From positions 1-33,176 of the forward strand of contig JANQJN010000064.1 in assembly GCA_028281625.1 (NCBI GenBank): 33,176 nt of DNA, written 5' to 3'. This stretch comes from Emcibacteraceae bacterium (GTDB lineage Bacteria > Pseudomonadota > Alphaproteobacteria > Sphingomonadales > Emcibacteraceae). The notes below the pieces were generated by a model that was given only the letters and a program-made list of their open reading frames with translations, was not told the DNA's origin and searched no databases. The translations under genes and the position numbers were made by a program. Below, one piece after another: positions 8,667 through 17,037 of this stretch; positions within the stretch are counted from its first letter, which is position 1, and every line of letters begins with the position of its first letter.

Positions 8667-9474
8667 CGCCAAGTCCAAGCACATTCGTCATGTCATAGAG
8701 GCCTGATTGTTTATCACTAACCCATAGTGCTGCCGCAACTGCGCCGCGAGCGAAGATTGACCGATCACCGGCTTTATGAGTAAGTTCAATTTGTTCATGG
8801 TTGGCCATAAAATGCACTGTATGGTCACCGGCCACGCTGCCCCCTCGCAGCGAAGAAAACCCGATTCCACCCTTCTTTCGTGCAGATCCAATCCCGTTTC
8901 TCTCACCAATCCTAAGGGCGGCTAAAGTGTCGCCGCGCCCTTTGGCCGCCTCCGCTCCAAGGCTTAACGCAGTGCCGGATGGAGCATCCACTTTGTCACG
9001 GTGATGAGCTTCTGAAATTTCGATATCGAATTCTTCATTCAGCATGGATGCGGCCTTGCGTGTCAGATGAAACAACAAGTTGACCCCAAGTGAGTAGTTC
9101 GAGGCATATACGATCGCCGTTTTACTCGCGGCATCAGCGAGTTTCTTTTCGTCTTCCGGACTTAAGCCGGTCGTTCCCACAATCAATGCTGTCTCGTGTT
9201 TTTGAGCGAGCGAACTATGCAGAATTGTCGCTGTTGGGCAGGTAAAATCGAGGATCACATCGGCTCGCTTTATCAGGTCGTCCGCGTCACTGGTAAGAAG
9301 TACACCAGAATCTTCACCGGTTGTGGGGTGTTTAATGGCTTTTCCCATTTTCGGATGGTCGGCCATTTCAGTTCCACCAACTAGTTTTGCGCCAGGGTGG
9401 TCAAGGACTTGTGCTGTTAACGAACGTCCCATCCGACCCATGCATCCGATAATGCCAAATTTAACTTGCGCCAT
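8659..9474 (-). CDS. dapB: 4-hydroxy-tetrahydrodipicolinate reductase
   Basis: DapB makes tetrahydrodipicolinate with NAD(P)H for lysine and meso-diaminopimelate synthesis. The 271-aa protein has the dinucleotide-binding GIIGCMGRMGRS at its N terminus, DFTCPTA, VGTTGLS, and the catalytic SEAHHRDKVDAPSGTAL. I use the ATG at 9474 (MAQVKFG) because a GGAG motif lies nine bases upstream. A TTG at 9489 is in frame but has no ribosome binding site. The next gene downstream, the acetyltransferase, overlaps it by eight bases. Confidence 0.97.
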   Translation of the reverse strand: MAQVKFGIIGCMGRMGRSLTAQVLDHPGAKLVGGTEMADHPKMGKAIKHPTTGEDSGVLLTSDADDLIKRADVILDFTCPTATILHSSLAQKHETALIVGTTGLSPEDEKKLADAASKTAIVYASNYSLGVNLLFHLTRKAASMLNEEFDIEISEAHHRDKVDAPSGTALSLGAEAAKGRGDTLAALRIGERNGIGSARKKGGIGFSSLRGGSVAGDHTVHFMANHEQIELTHKAGDRSIFARGAVAAALWVSDKQSGLYDMTNVLGLGDE

Positions 9475-9552
9475 ATTCACATGCTCCAAACAAATATATT
9501 TTGAATATTAAAGGAAGAATAATAAATATCAATTTGATTGTAGTGCATTTCT

Positions 9553-9906
9553 ATGAACTACTATAGTCTCTCTAATCCAAACCAAAAGGAATTGCCGCAC
9601 AGTATGTTTTTAATATTCATCGCAATTATTATTATGTTGGTCGTTGTCGTTAAAAGTTACACTTATGTCGACCACAATGATGTAACTGAAAAAGATCTTG
9701 TAAAGGCGCTAATTCCAGCGCTGGTAGCGATTGTTAGTTTGAGTTTAAGGGAGACTTATTTCGCCTTACCTGAAGGCGCAATGGTATCCGGTGAATATTT
9801 GATGTACCGCAATATTCTTATGGGGATATTTGTGGTTACGATGGGGTATGTAATCCGGGTGGCTATTTATGGCAGCGTCTATTTTTACCGGAGAAACAAA
9901 AGTTAA
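9553..9906 (+). CDS. Hypothetical small membrane protein
   Basis: I do not recognise this 117-aa protein. It has a first hydrophobic stretch at about residues 17-34 (SMFLIFIAIIIMLVVVV), a moderately hydrophobic one at 50-65, and a third at 86-110. A basic tail, YRRNKS, suggests a cytoplasmic C terminus. An internal Met at residue 18 could be the true start, which would leave the first membrane segment at the very N terminus. The gene is divergent from dapB and convergent with the copper ATPase gene, five bases apart. Confidence 0.6.
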   Translation: MNYYSLSNPNQKELPHSMFLIFIAIIIMLVVVVKSYTYVDHNDVTEKDLVKALIPALVAIVSLSLRETYFALPEGAMVSGEYLMYRNILMGIFVVTMGYVIRVAIYGSVYFYRRNKS

Positions 9907-9911
9907 AAAAG

Positions 9912-12098
9912 CTACGCTTCATGGCTTTTATATAGTTTCTCGAAATTAAGCCTCAAGGCATTGCCCGTTACGACGATGGAAGACAGTGACATCGCGATAG
10001 CGGCAATCATTGGCGTGATCATGCCAGCAGCAGCAAATGGAACTGCAATCAGATTATATATTCCTGCAAGTGCAAAATTTGTGAACACCAGCTTCTTGCT
10101 CATGACGGAAACCTGATATGATCTGATAATCGATTCCATTCGTTGCGACTGGAAAATAAAATCGGCTGCGTTTTGGCTTACTTCCGCTGCACTGGATGGC
10201 GAAAAGGAAACATCAGCGGCCCGCAGGGCAGGAGCATCGTTTAGGCCGTCGCCGACCATCAGAATTTTGTCACCATTTGCGCGCATTCTCTCGATCACTT
10301 CTATTTTTTCTTGCGGTTTGCAAGAATGGCGATAGCGACTTAAGCCGAGCTCTTCTGCAGCTTCCTCGACCACATCTTTTCTGTCACCTGACAGAAGTAT
10401 GACTTTTAGTTTTCTACGGATGAACCATCCCACAACATCATGTGCATCGGCGCGCATCCGATCTTTAAAACAAAAGAGCACAGGCTGCGCACCTTTTGCA
10501 CTTAACCAAAGCTCGCTATAGCGATTGTTGGAAAGATAATTAGCGTGTATACCGCACCATTCACGGTTGCCAAGTTTAATTTCTACGCCGTTTATTTCAG
10601 CACGAAGTCCCATGCCCGGTTCTTCATGTATCTCACTCTTAGTTGCCACGGTTGGTATATCACGTTCGTGGCACGCAACTATTAGCGCTCTACATAAAGG
10701 ATGACTTGAAGATTTAGCAAGGCTTGCGGCGAGTTCAAGATTAAAGGCTGTGACAGCTTCGTCATCCGCATTGGCAAGCTCAGGTTGGCCCATCGTCAAG
10801 GTCCCTGTTTTGTCAAAAATAACGGTATCGACTTCGGCCAGTCTTTCGAGCCCATCTGCGGCTTTAACAAGTACGCCGGATTTAAACAGCCGGCTTGAAG
10901 CAACCACCTGGACGACGGGTACAGCGAGACCCAACGCGCAGGGACAGGTAATGATCAATACAGCGATTGCGTGGATAAGGGATTGCTCCCAACCGATTGT
11001 TGAAAAAAGCCACCAGCCAAGAAATGTAGACAAAGCAAGTAAATGAACAAGAGGCGCATATATCTGTGCAGCCTTATCTGCAAGTTTCACATATTTTGCG
11101 CGGCCCTGTTCGGCAGTTTCCATAAGTTCTATAATTTCATCAAGAAGTGTTTGACCTGACGTGGCAGTAATTTTGATTGTCAACGTGCCATTGACATTAA
11201 TAGTGCCTGCAAAAACATCCACTCCCTCTTCAGCTTTTACTGGAATGGTTTCACCTGTGACGAGGCTAGTGTCTATGTCTGAAACGCCAGACACGACGGT
11301 TCCATCCACTGGAATTCGGCTTCCGGCGATAACCTGAATGGTTTGCCCCGGCACGAGCAATTCAACGGCAACTTCTGCTGTGGAACCATCGTCTTGCAAT
11401 AAAGTTGCATTTGAGACCTTGTAACTCATCAAGTCATGAGCAACGCTTCTGGCTTGATTTCTCATACGGTGATCCAGATAGCGCCCTATCAGCAAAAAGA
11501 ACAGCAACATTACCGCTGCATCATAATAAGCGGTTGGGCTTCCGATCGAGGTTTGAAAAATGCTCATTGCGCAAGTAAGAATAACCGCCAAAGAAATTGG
11601 CACATCCATATTGAGACGTCGACCCCTGAGCGCGTTTATAGCTGAACGAAAAAACGGTATACCTGAAAATGCTGCGGCGGGGAGCGCGATAGCTGCGCTT
11701 AGCCAATGCAACATCGCAACTGATGTATCGCCAATCAAGGGTAAAAAGTGCGGCAGTGCCATCACAGCTACGGAGGCGATTGCCGCAACGATCATTGCGC
11801 TAAGCAGTGACCTTCCAATTTTGTCTTTTTGTGACGAGATGTCTGTGGATTTAAACGGGAATGCTTTGAAGCCAATATTATCTAAAGCCGTTACCACTGA
11901 CTGTGTACGCTCTTGAGGTGCCTGCTCCCCATCCGTCCATTCAATGGCCAGGCGCTGTGTGCTAAGATTAACGCGGGCTGTTTTGATCTTTTCAACCTCA
12001 CTTAAGGTTTCTTCGATCTCCCGAATGCATTTCGGGCAGTGCAGCCCCTCAACAACAAAATGTTCAATCTTAAACATTTTCTGAGATGTCTGATGCAT
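9912..12098 (-). CDS. ccoI: Copper-type P1B ATPase, FixI/CcoI-like
   Basis: A 728-aa heavy-metal-translocating ATPase of the inner membrane. In order there is one heavy-metal-associated domain with Cys21-x2-Cys24 (GLHCPKC), membrane helices, the actuator TGE region (SLVTGETIPVKAEEG), the transport motif Cys385-Pro-Cys387, the phosphorylated Asp429 in DKTGTLT, and the hinge MVGDGLNDAPAL. The segment YDAAVMLLFFLLIGRYLDH and the HMA sequence look more like FixI/CcoI, which supplies copper for cbb3 oxidase assembly, than detoxifying CopA. No other cco gene is in the window, so CopA2/FixI assignment is likely rather than certain. An AGGGA element lies about seven bases before the ATG at 12098. Confidence 0.88.
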   Translation of the reverse strand: MHQTSQKMFKIEHFVVEGLHCPKCIREIEETLSEVEKIKTARVNLSTQRLAIEWTDGEQAPQERTQSVVTALDNIGFKAFPFKSTDISSQKDKIGRSLLSAMIVAAIASVAVMALPHFLPLIGDTSVAMLHWLSAAIALPAAAFSGIPFFRSAINALRGRRLNMDVPISLAVILTCAMSIFQTSIGSPTAYYDAAVMLLFFLLIGRYLDHRMRNQARSVAHDLMSYKVSNATLLQDDGSTAEVAVELLVPGQTIQVIAGSRIPVDGTVVSGVSDIDTSLVTGETIPVKAEEGVDVFAGTINVNGTLTIKITATSGQTLLDEIIELMETAEQGRAKYVKLADKAAQIYAPLVHLLALSTFLGWWLFSTIGWEQSLIHAIAVLIITCPCALGLAVPVVQVVASSRLFKSGVLVKAADGLERLAEVDTVIFDKTGTLTMGQPELANADDEAVTAFNLELAASLAKSSSHPLCRALIVACHERDIPTVATKSEIHEEPGMGLRAEINGVEIKLGNREWCGIHANYLSNNRYSELWLSAKGAQPVLFCFKDRMRADAHDVVGWFIRRKLKVILLSGDRKDVVEEAAEELGLSRYRHSCKPQEKIEVIERMRANGDKILMVGDGLNDAPALRAADVSFSPSSAAEVSQNAADFIFQSQRMESIIRSYQVSVMSKKLVFTNFALAGIYNLIAVPFAAAGMITPMIAAIAMSLSSIVVTGNALRLNFEKLYKSHEA

Positions 12099-12379
12099 CT
12101 AACTTCCCTGGTAATATGTTGCCTCGTTCCCTTGCTTAAAAATATAGCTATTTTTTTAAACCACAACCTTAAAAAGCGACACAAATTTCAAAAGTAAAAA
12201 TTCGTCATGGCGAAACCTGTTTTACGCGCACGTTGATTGGCTGGAAATTAATTAAAATTGTAAACATTAATTTACGTGCTTTTCACACTTTATAAGTATG
12301 CTCTAAATTCGTTGGGCATTTAAGAAATTTTATTTGTTGAAATCATGAATGAGTATCATGGCAGTAAAGGAGTAAAGTT

Positions 12380-12559
12380 ATGGTAACCGGAGATAGTAAA
12401 ATGGGTAAGTATCCAGTAAAAGGGGACTTTGAGTATAAGCGTGAATTGGCTCATCAGCTGATTAAACGTTTTGGAGTTACAGCAGCAAGGCAAACTTGCA
12501 TTCAGAACAAATGGGACGAAGTTCTTCAGGCAGTAAATTTAGTCAGAACCCATTCGTAA
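12380..12559 (+). CDS. Small basic protein, 59 aa, unknown function
   Basis: A short reading frame with a strong AAAGGAG Shine-Dalgarno eight bases before its ATG, inside an otherwise gene-poor AT-rich stretch. The product starts MVTGDSKMGKYPVKGD and then has a helical-looking core with HQLIKRFGVTAARQTCIQN and WDEVLQAVNLV. The pattern (aliphatic residues every 3-4 positions, one Cys, one Trp) looks like a compact two- or three-helix protein, perhaps a small regulator. I have a vague impression of similar small alphaproteobacterial proteins but cannot name a family. It is divergent from ccoI (281 bases apart) and followed by a long inverted repeat. Confidence 0.65.
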   Translation: MVTGDSKMGKYPVKGDFEYKRELAHQLIKRFGVTAARQTCIQNKWDEVLQAVNLVRTHS

Positions 12560-13150
12560 TCCATCGAGTCTAGCCAAAATTATAACTTCATAGCAGTTAG
12601 TAATGTTGATTGAAGTTGTAATTTTGTGCGTCTTATAAATTTTATTATCGGCAAATATTTTTTTGGCAGTATCGCCAGTCGTCCGAATCTTTTTCGAGAT
12701 CATTTACGCAAAATCTAAAAAAGGTTAATGATGAACATTGCAAAGTTTGATCACATTTTTGTCATTTTCGTGTGATAACTTTACCTGAATATATGTTGTA
12801 TTATTGCAGTAAAAACATAGGGATTTTTTCGACTAACCGTATGCAATTAATACTCTTTTAGGTAAGCGTCAAGATTGATATATTTGTTAATTATGTTTCT
12901 GATTTATCACGAATAATTTTTTTTTTTACTTCGGCGCAAAGGAAGCCTTGAAATTTGAATGTGTTTTGAGATAGGGTACGCGCAGTCCGAGGTATTTGCT
13001 CGTCAAAGAGCTGTGACTGAATATCTGTTAATATCGAAAAATAATAACAAAATGATATAATGGATATTAATTCTGGTTTTAAAATCTAATTAATATTATG
13101 ATTAGAAAACTTTATAGAATATAAATGTAATTAATAAAGGGAATGAGTAA
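12560..13150. other. AT-rich non-coding stretch before the TonB operon
   Basis: About 590 bases without a convincing gene on either strand. Contents noted are the inverted repeat at 12576-12625; a loose ATCACA/TGTGAT palindrome at 12750-12776; a run of 12 T's near 12917-12928; a less AT-rich patch at 12983-13019 that can form an outer CAGTC/GACTG stem over an inner GCTC/GAGC hairpin; and a perfect TATAAT at 13056-13061 without a good -35. It probably holds the promoter and leader of the TonB operon. A small RNA is possible but not shown. Confidence 0.5.
12576..12625. repeat. Long AT-rich inverted repeat after the 59-aa gene
   Basis: Arm AAAATTATAACTTCA (12576-12590) pairs with TGAAGTTGTAATTTT (12611-12625), 15 positions with one G-U pair in RNA, around a 20-base loop. 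A flanking C-G pair extends it to 16. It begins 16 bases after the stop at 12559. It has no clean T-run, so it could be a weak terminator, an RNA-stabilising hairpin or a protein-binding palindrome. Confidence 0.6.
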
Positions 13151-13291
13151 GTGATGGGGATAGAGGAATTGGTGTATATTAGAACGCATACTGTTCGTCA
13201 GTTTGTTCTTGATCGTTTATTTACTCACTCACTTTTTAAATTAAATGCCGCATTTAGTGGCTCAACCATAACAACTCAAAAAAAGCTGTAG
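13151..13291 (+). CDS. Possible leader ORF upstream of the TonB operon (doubtful)
   Basis: An open frame of 46 codons from GTG at 13151 (ATG at 13154) to TAG at 13291. It has an AAGGG motif about nine bases before the GTG and lies eight bases before the DUF3450 gene. The product would include VRQFVLDRLFTHSLFKL, with no family I know. The spacing and the ribosome binding site allow a leader peptide. The composition is also compatible with chance in an AT-rich region. Confidence 0.25.
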   Translation: MMGIEELVYIRTHTVRQFVLDRLFTHSLFKLNAAFSGSTITTQKKL

Positions 13292-13299
13292 GAAGACGC

Positions 13300-14088
13300 A
13301 TGATTAAGCATCGAGTGAGAACAGTTGTTCTTTCAGCCGTTGTTGCAGCAGGATCCTTGGTATTAGGAACTGCGGCAATGGGGCAAACTACATTAAGCGA
13401 AGTTCTTGACGAAGGAATTTCTGCTAATCAATTGGCACAGGAATCGCAAGCTCGTGTAAACGAAATTGTTGATCAGACTGATAGGGTGATAACAGAATAT
13501 AAGAACGTTCTTAAAACTGTTGACGGCCTTAAAGTATATAACGCTCAAATGGACAGATCCATTGAGCGTCAAATGCAAGCCATTCAGGAACTAACTGACA
13601 ATATTAAAAACGTAACAGATATTAAACGCCAGGTGGAGCCACTGCTAACACGCATGGTTGACGGTCTTGAAGTATTTATTAGAAACGACCTACCTTTCCG
13701 CCTCGAAGAACGTTTGGCTGGTTTGGACCGCGTAAAGGATCTTATGACAGATCCAAACGTAGACGCATCAGAAAGATTTCGTAGTGTGTTTGAGCTCTAT
13801 CAAATCGAAAGTGACTACGGCAACGTATTCCAGAGCTACCCGCAAACAATGAATGTGGATGGCCAGGAGCGTATCGTGGATATGCTAATGGTTGGTCGTG
13901 TTGCACTTCTTTATCAAACAACCGACGGTCAAATCTCAGGCGCTTATAATAAAGAGACACGCCAGTTTGAGATCGTAAGCGCTGATGATTTCCAAAAAGC
14001 TATTAACGATTCAATCAAGATGGCGAACCAACAAATCGCACAGGATACACTTGTTATCCTGCCAATTTCTGCACCGGAGAAGCAATAA
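13300..14088 (+). CDS. DUF3450 periplasmic coiled-coil protein of a TonB system
   Basis: The 262-aa product has an N-terminal signal peptide (hydrophobic residues 8-27, likely cleavage near AAMGQ). A coiled coil follows at about residues 30-105, rich in Q, N, E and K heptads such as MDRSIERQMQAIQELTDNI. The C-terminal part resembles DUF3450: DLPFRLEERLAGLDRVKDL and a later MLMVGRVALLYQTTDG. DUF3450 genes head TonB2/TtpC-type loci in Vibrio, Shewanella and relatives. The start has AGGA six bases upstream. Its stop and the next start overlap as TAATG. Confidence 0.9.
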   Translation: MIKHRVRTVVLSAVVAAGSLVLGTAAMGQTTLSEVLDEGISANQLAQESQARVNEIVDQTDRVITEYKNVLKTVDGLKVYNAQMDRSIERQMQAIQELTDNIKNVTDIKRQVEPLLTRMVDGLEVFIRNDLPFRLEERLAGLDRVKDLMTDPNVDASERFRSVFELYQIESDYGNVFQSYPQTMNVDGQERIVDMLMVGRVALLYQTTDGQISGAYNKETRQFEIVSADDFQKAINDSIKMANQQIAQDTLVILPISAPEKQ

Positions 14089-15452
14089 TGAGAAACTTAA
14101 TTACGATTATTATCGCCGTTGCATTTAGCGGTATTGCATCACTTGCGAATGCACAAGAAGAAACTGCTGCGAGCCTTGATGAGCTACTTGAGATCGTTCG
14201 TGAAGGTAAAGTGAACGAAACTGAAGAGTTCCGTCAACGCGAAGCTGCATTCAGAGCTGCACAAGCAGACCAGGAAGGGCTTCTTGCTGAGGCACAGGCT
14301 GAGCAACGCGCTGAAGAGCGTCGTTCTGACCAGCTAGAAGTACAGTTTGCTCAAAATGATGACAGACTTGCTGAACTGGAGCAGGAGTTCACAAACGAGC
14401 TGGGTGCTCTTAAAGAAGTGCTTGGTGTGCTCCAAATGGTATCTGGTGATACACGTTCACGTTTTGAGGGTTCACTGACAACTACCCAGTTCCCAGGTCG
14501 TGAAGAATTCATCACAACTCTGATTGAAAAAACAGCTTCTGGTACTCAACTTCCAAGTATTGAGGAAATTGAGCGTCTTTGGTTTGAAGTACAGCGCGAA
14601 ATGACTGAACAGGGTCGTGTTGTAACATTTGACCGTTCTGTAAAACTAACCGATGGTCAGGAAGTTACACTTCCAGTGACACGTGTTGGTGTGTTTAACA
14701 TTTCAACAGATGGTAAATACCTTAAGTATGATCAAGGCCTTGTTGCAGAACTTGATCGTCAGCCACAAGCTCGCTTCACTGAATCAACAACGAACCTGCA
14801 ATCCGCGGATGGTGGTTTCACAGGTTATGGTCTTGACCCATCACGTGGCTCGATTTTGGCCCTGCTTATCAGAACACCTACTATCCAGGAGCGTCTTGAT
14901 GCTGGTGGTACAATGGGTTACCTGATCCTTGCTGTTGGTGGTATCGGCCTGCTCTTCGTTCTGGAGCGTGTTGTTTACCTGACAATGGTTAGCGGTAAAG
15001 TGAAAGCTCAGATCAAATCTGACGTTGCTAGAGACAATAACCCACTTGGTCGTGTTCTTCTTGTACACGAGGCCAACCCAAATGCAGATGTGGAAACATT
15101 GGAGCTCAAGCTCGACGAGGCCATACTCAAAGAGATGCCGGCCTTGGAGCGTTTCATTACGCTGATCAAGCTGATTGCCGCGATCGCACCTCTGATGGGT
15201 CTTCTCGGTACGGTGACAGGTATGATCCTCACCTTCCAGTCAATGACACTCTTTGGTGCTGGTGACCCAACCGTTATGGCGGGTGGTATTTCACAAGCCC
15301 TGATGACTACGGTTCTTGGTATCGTGGTTGCACTTCCAATGCTCTTCCTTCACTCAATTGTGAATTCAATGAGCCAACGTGTTGTGCACACCATCGAAGA
15401 ACAAAGTGCCGGTATCATTGCTGTCCACGCTGAACAACGCGCGGGAGCCTAA
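14088..15452 (+). CDS. TtpC-like MotA/TolQ/ExbB proton-channel protein with periplasmic domain
   Basis: A 454-aa ExbB-superfamily protein with a large N-terminal extension. A signal peptide ends near ANAQEE (residues 20-25). A charged coiled coil spans about residues 40-115, and a globular periplasmic part continues to about 260. The TolQ/ExbB channel domain has membrane segments near 277-300, 358-385 and 402-428. The channel signature is IAPLMGLLGTVTGMILTFQS (residues 366-385). This is the layout of TtpC, the extra component that Vibrio TonB2 systems need in addition to ExbB and ExbD. It overlaps the DUF3450 gene by one base and precedes exbB by two bases. Confidence 0.93.
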   Translation: MRNLITIIIAVAFSGIASLANAQEETAASLDELLEIVREGKVNETEEFRQREAAFRAAQADQEGLLAEAQAEQRAEERRSDQLEVQFAQNDDRLAELEQEFTNELGALKEVLGVLQMVSGDTRSRFEGSLTTTQFPGREEFITTLIEKTASGTQLPSIEEIERLWFEVQREMTEQGRVVTFDRSVKLTDGQEVTLPVTRVGVFNISTDGKYLKYDQGLVAELDRQPQARFTESTTNLQSADGGFTGYGLDPSRGSILALLIRTPTIQERLDAGGTMGYLILAVGGIGLLFVLERVVYLTMVSGKVKAQIKSDVARDNNPLGRVLLVHEANPNADVETLELKLDEAILKEMPALERFITLIKLIAAIAPLMGLLGTVTGMILTFQSMTLFGAGDPTVMAGGISQALMTTVLGIVVALPMLFLHSIVNSMSQRVVHTIEEQSAGIIAVHAEQRAGA

Positions 15453-15454
15453 TC

Positions 15455-15982
15455 ATGATGCCCCTGATTAACGCGTTCGAACTCGTTCGAAACTTTATGG
15501 AAAAGGGAGGGCCGGTCCTGGTCCTCGTCTTTATCGCAACGCTAATCTTATGGGCTATGGTTCTGGAACGTTTGATTTATTTTAAAACGGCCCACAACAA
15601 ACAGGTTGATGAAGTTATGGGTACATGGGAGGGGCGCGCTGAGCGCACCTCCTGGTACGCCCATAAAATTCGTGAAGCCATGATTAGTCAAATTAAGATG
15701 GATCTACACGGGTCCCTCGGCCATATTAAAACACTGGTTGCGATTATCCCGCTTATGGGCCTTCTGGGTACTGTGTGGGGGATGGTGGAAGTGTTTGATA
15801 TGCTCGCGGTTCTAGGTGCTGCGGATGTTAAGGCGATGTCAGCCGGTATCTCTAAAGCAACAATCCCGACAATGGCTGGAATGGCTGGTGCGCTTACTGG
15901 CGTGTTTGCTGCTTCCTATATTGAAGGGCGTGTAAATAAAGAAGCAGAACTGGTCGAAGACCATTTAACAATGGACCATTAA
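15455..15982 (+). CDS. exbB: ExbB-type proton channel subunit
   Basis: A 175-aa MotA/TolQ/ExbB protein of the short ExbB2 type. It has an N-terminal membrane helix (about 18-38, GPVLVLVFIATLILWAMVLE) and the second and third helices in IPLMGLLGTVWGMVEVFDML and ISKATIPTMAGMAGALTG. ExbB pentamers with ExbD use the proton gradient to energise TonB. GGGAG lies seven bases before ATG 15455. An ATG three bases later is an equal alternative. exbD begins ten bases downstream. Confidence 0.95.
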   Translation: MMPLINAFELVRNFMEKGGPVLVLVFIATLILWAMVLERLIYFKTAHNKQVDEVMGTWEGRAERTSWYAHKIREAMISQIKMDLHGSLGHIKTLVAIIPLMGLLGTVWGMVEVFDMLAVLGAADVKAMSAGISKATIPTMAGMAGALTGVFAASYIEGRVNKEAELVEDHLTMDH

Positions 15983-15992
15983 GAGGATCAAC

Positions 15993-16394
15993 ATGCGAAG
16001 TCATTCTGCAAAACAACAGGAAGAAGCAACAATTGATATGACACCGATGCTTGACATCGTGTTCATCATGCTGATCTTCTTCATCGTTACCGCATCCTTC
16101 CTGAAGGAAGCAGGTATCGAAGTAAATCGCCCTGATGGTACATCTGCTAATCCTCAGGAAAGAGCTAACATTATGATCGCTGTTACAGGCGACGATGAGA
16201 TCTGGATGGAAAAACGTCGTATTGACGTGCGTGCAGTACGTGCGAACGTTGAGCGCCTGAAAGCGGAAAACCCAGAGGGTACAATCGTTATTCAGGCAGA
16301 CGAAGAAAGCTCCACCGGGCTTGTTTCTGAAATTATGGATGCATTGAACGCTGGCGGATACACAGATCATGTGTTATCGTTAGAAGGTAACTAA
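15993..16394 (+). CDS. exbD: ExbD biopolymer transport protein, copy 1
   Basis: A 133-aa ExbD/TolR protein. A short cytoplasmic N terminus is followed by IDMTPMLDIVFIMLIFFIV, whose Asp21 is the proton-carrying membrane aspartate. A periplasmic domain follows with RRIDVRAVRANVERLKAENP. It works with ExbB and the TtpC-like protein on TonB. AGAGGA lies five bases before the ATG. A second, closely similar copy lies at 18613-19017. Confidence 0.96.
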   Translation: MRSHSAKQQEEATIDMTPMLDIVFIMLIFFIVTASFLKEAGIEVNRPDGTSANPQERANIMIAVTGDDEIWMEKRRIDVRAVRANVERLKAENPEGTIVIQADEESSTGLVSEIMDALNAGGYTDHVLSLEGN

Positions 16395-16410
16395 ACAAAG
16401 GAGTTTAACT

Positions 16411-17016
16411 ATGATTGCTCGTTACGCTATTTCATTTAGCTTTGCCGCATTAATCACATTCGGCTTGTTTTTCGGTATGCAGTGGCTAATTGCTGCTGGC
16501 GATATTGAATTGGAAGACCCAGGTGAGAGAATTCGTGTGGAAATGGCACAGGTTCGTGATGTTCAGGAAGTTCGTCAGGTTGAACGTAAGCCTGAAGCAC
16601 CGACTGAGGTCGAAGCAGCGCCAGAAATGAATATCGATATGTCATCTGCCGTTGACAACGTCGGAGGCGGTGGGATCGAGCTCGGCTCGACAGCAATGGA
16701 AGTTGCTCCTATCGTAACTGGCGGTACAGGATTTTCGGCAAGTGATGGTGAGTATCTTCCGATCGTGCGTGTACCACCTGCTTATCCAGCCCGTGCAGCA
16801 GAAAACGGTGTCGAAGGTTGGGTGCTACTTGAATTTACCGTTACAGCTGAAGGTACAACGGAAAATGTTTTTGTGGTTGAATCAAGCCATAAGATGTTTG
16901 AGCGTGCAGCTGTTAAAGCCGGTCAAAAATACAAATATAAGCCTCGTGTGGTGGACGGTGAGCCTGTTCCTGTAACGGGTGTGCGTGTTCGTATTGAATT
17001 TGAACTATCTGACTAG
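16411..17016 (+). CDS. tonB: TonB energy transducer, short TonB2-like form
   Basis: The 201-aa protein has an N-terminal membrane anchor (about residues 5-29) and a periplasmic linker that is acidic and glycine-rich (DNVGGGGIELGS), without the long Pro-Glu/Pro-Lys spacer of E. coli TonB. The C-terminal TonB domain contains PPAYPARAAENGVEGWVLLE and KYKPRVVDGEPV. The length and missing spacer match TonB2 proteins associated with TtpC. The gene lies 16 bases after exbD, with AAGGAG before its ATG. No TonB-dependent receptor is encoded in the window. Confidence 0.95.
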   Translation: MIARYAISFSFAALITFGLFFGMQWLIAAGDIELEDPGERIRVEMAQVRDVQEVRQVERKPEAPTEVEAAPEMNIDMSSAVDNVGGGGIELGSTAMEVAPIVTGGTGFSASDGEYLPIVRVPPAYPARAAENGVEGWVLLEFTVTAEGTTENVFVVESSHKMFERAAVKAGQKYKYKPRVVDGEPVPVTGVRVRIEFELSD

Positions 17017-17037
17017 TACAGGAGAGGATAATTAAAA

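Noticed and set aside
11560..11916. 118-codon open frame opposite ccoI
   Set aside because: Lies wholly within the ATPase gene on the other strand and shows only composition bias.
12750..12776. ATCACA/TGTGAT palindrome resembling an inverted CRP half-site pair
   Set aside because: Order and spacing do not match TGTGA-N6-TCACA. Common by chance in AT-rich DNA.
13040..13080. Fur-box-like AT-rich sequence upstream of the TonB operon
   Set aside because: Some GATAT and ATAAT triplets are present, but no 19-base palindrome close to the Fur consensus.
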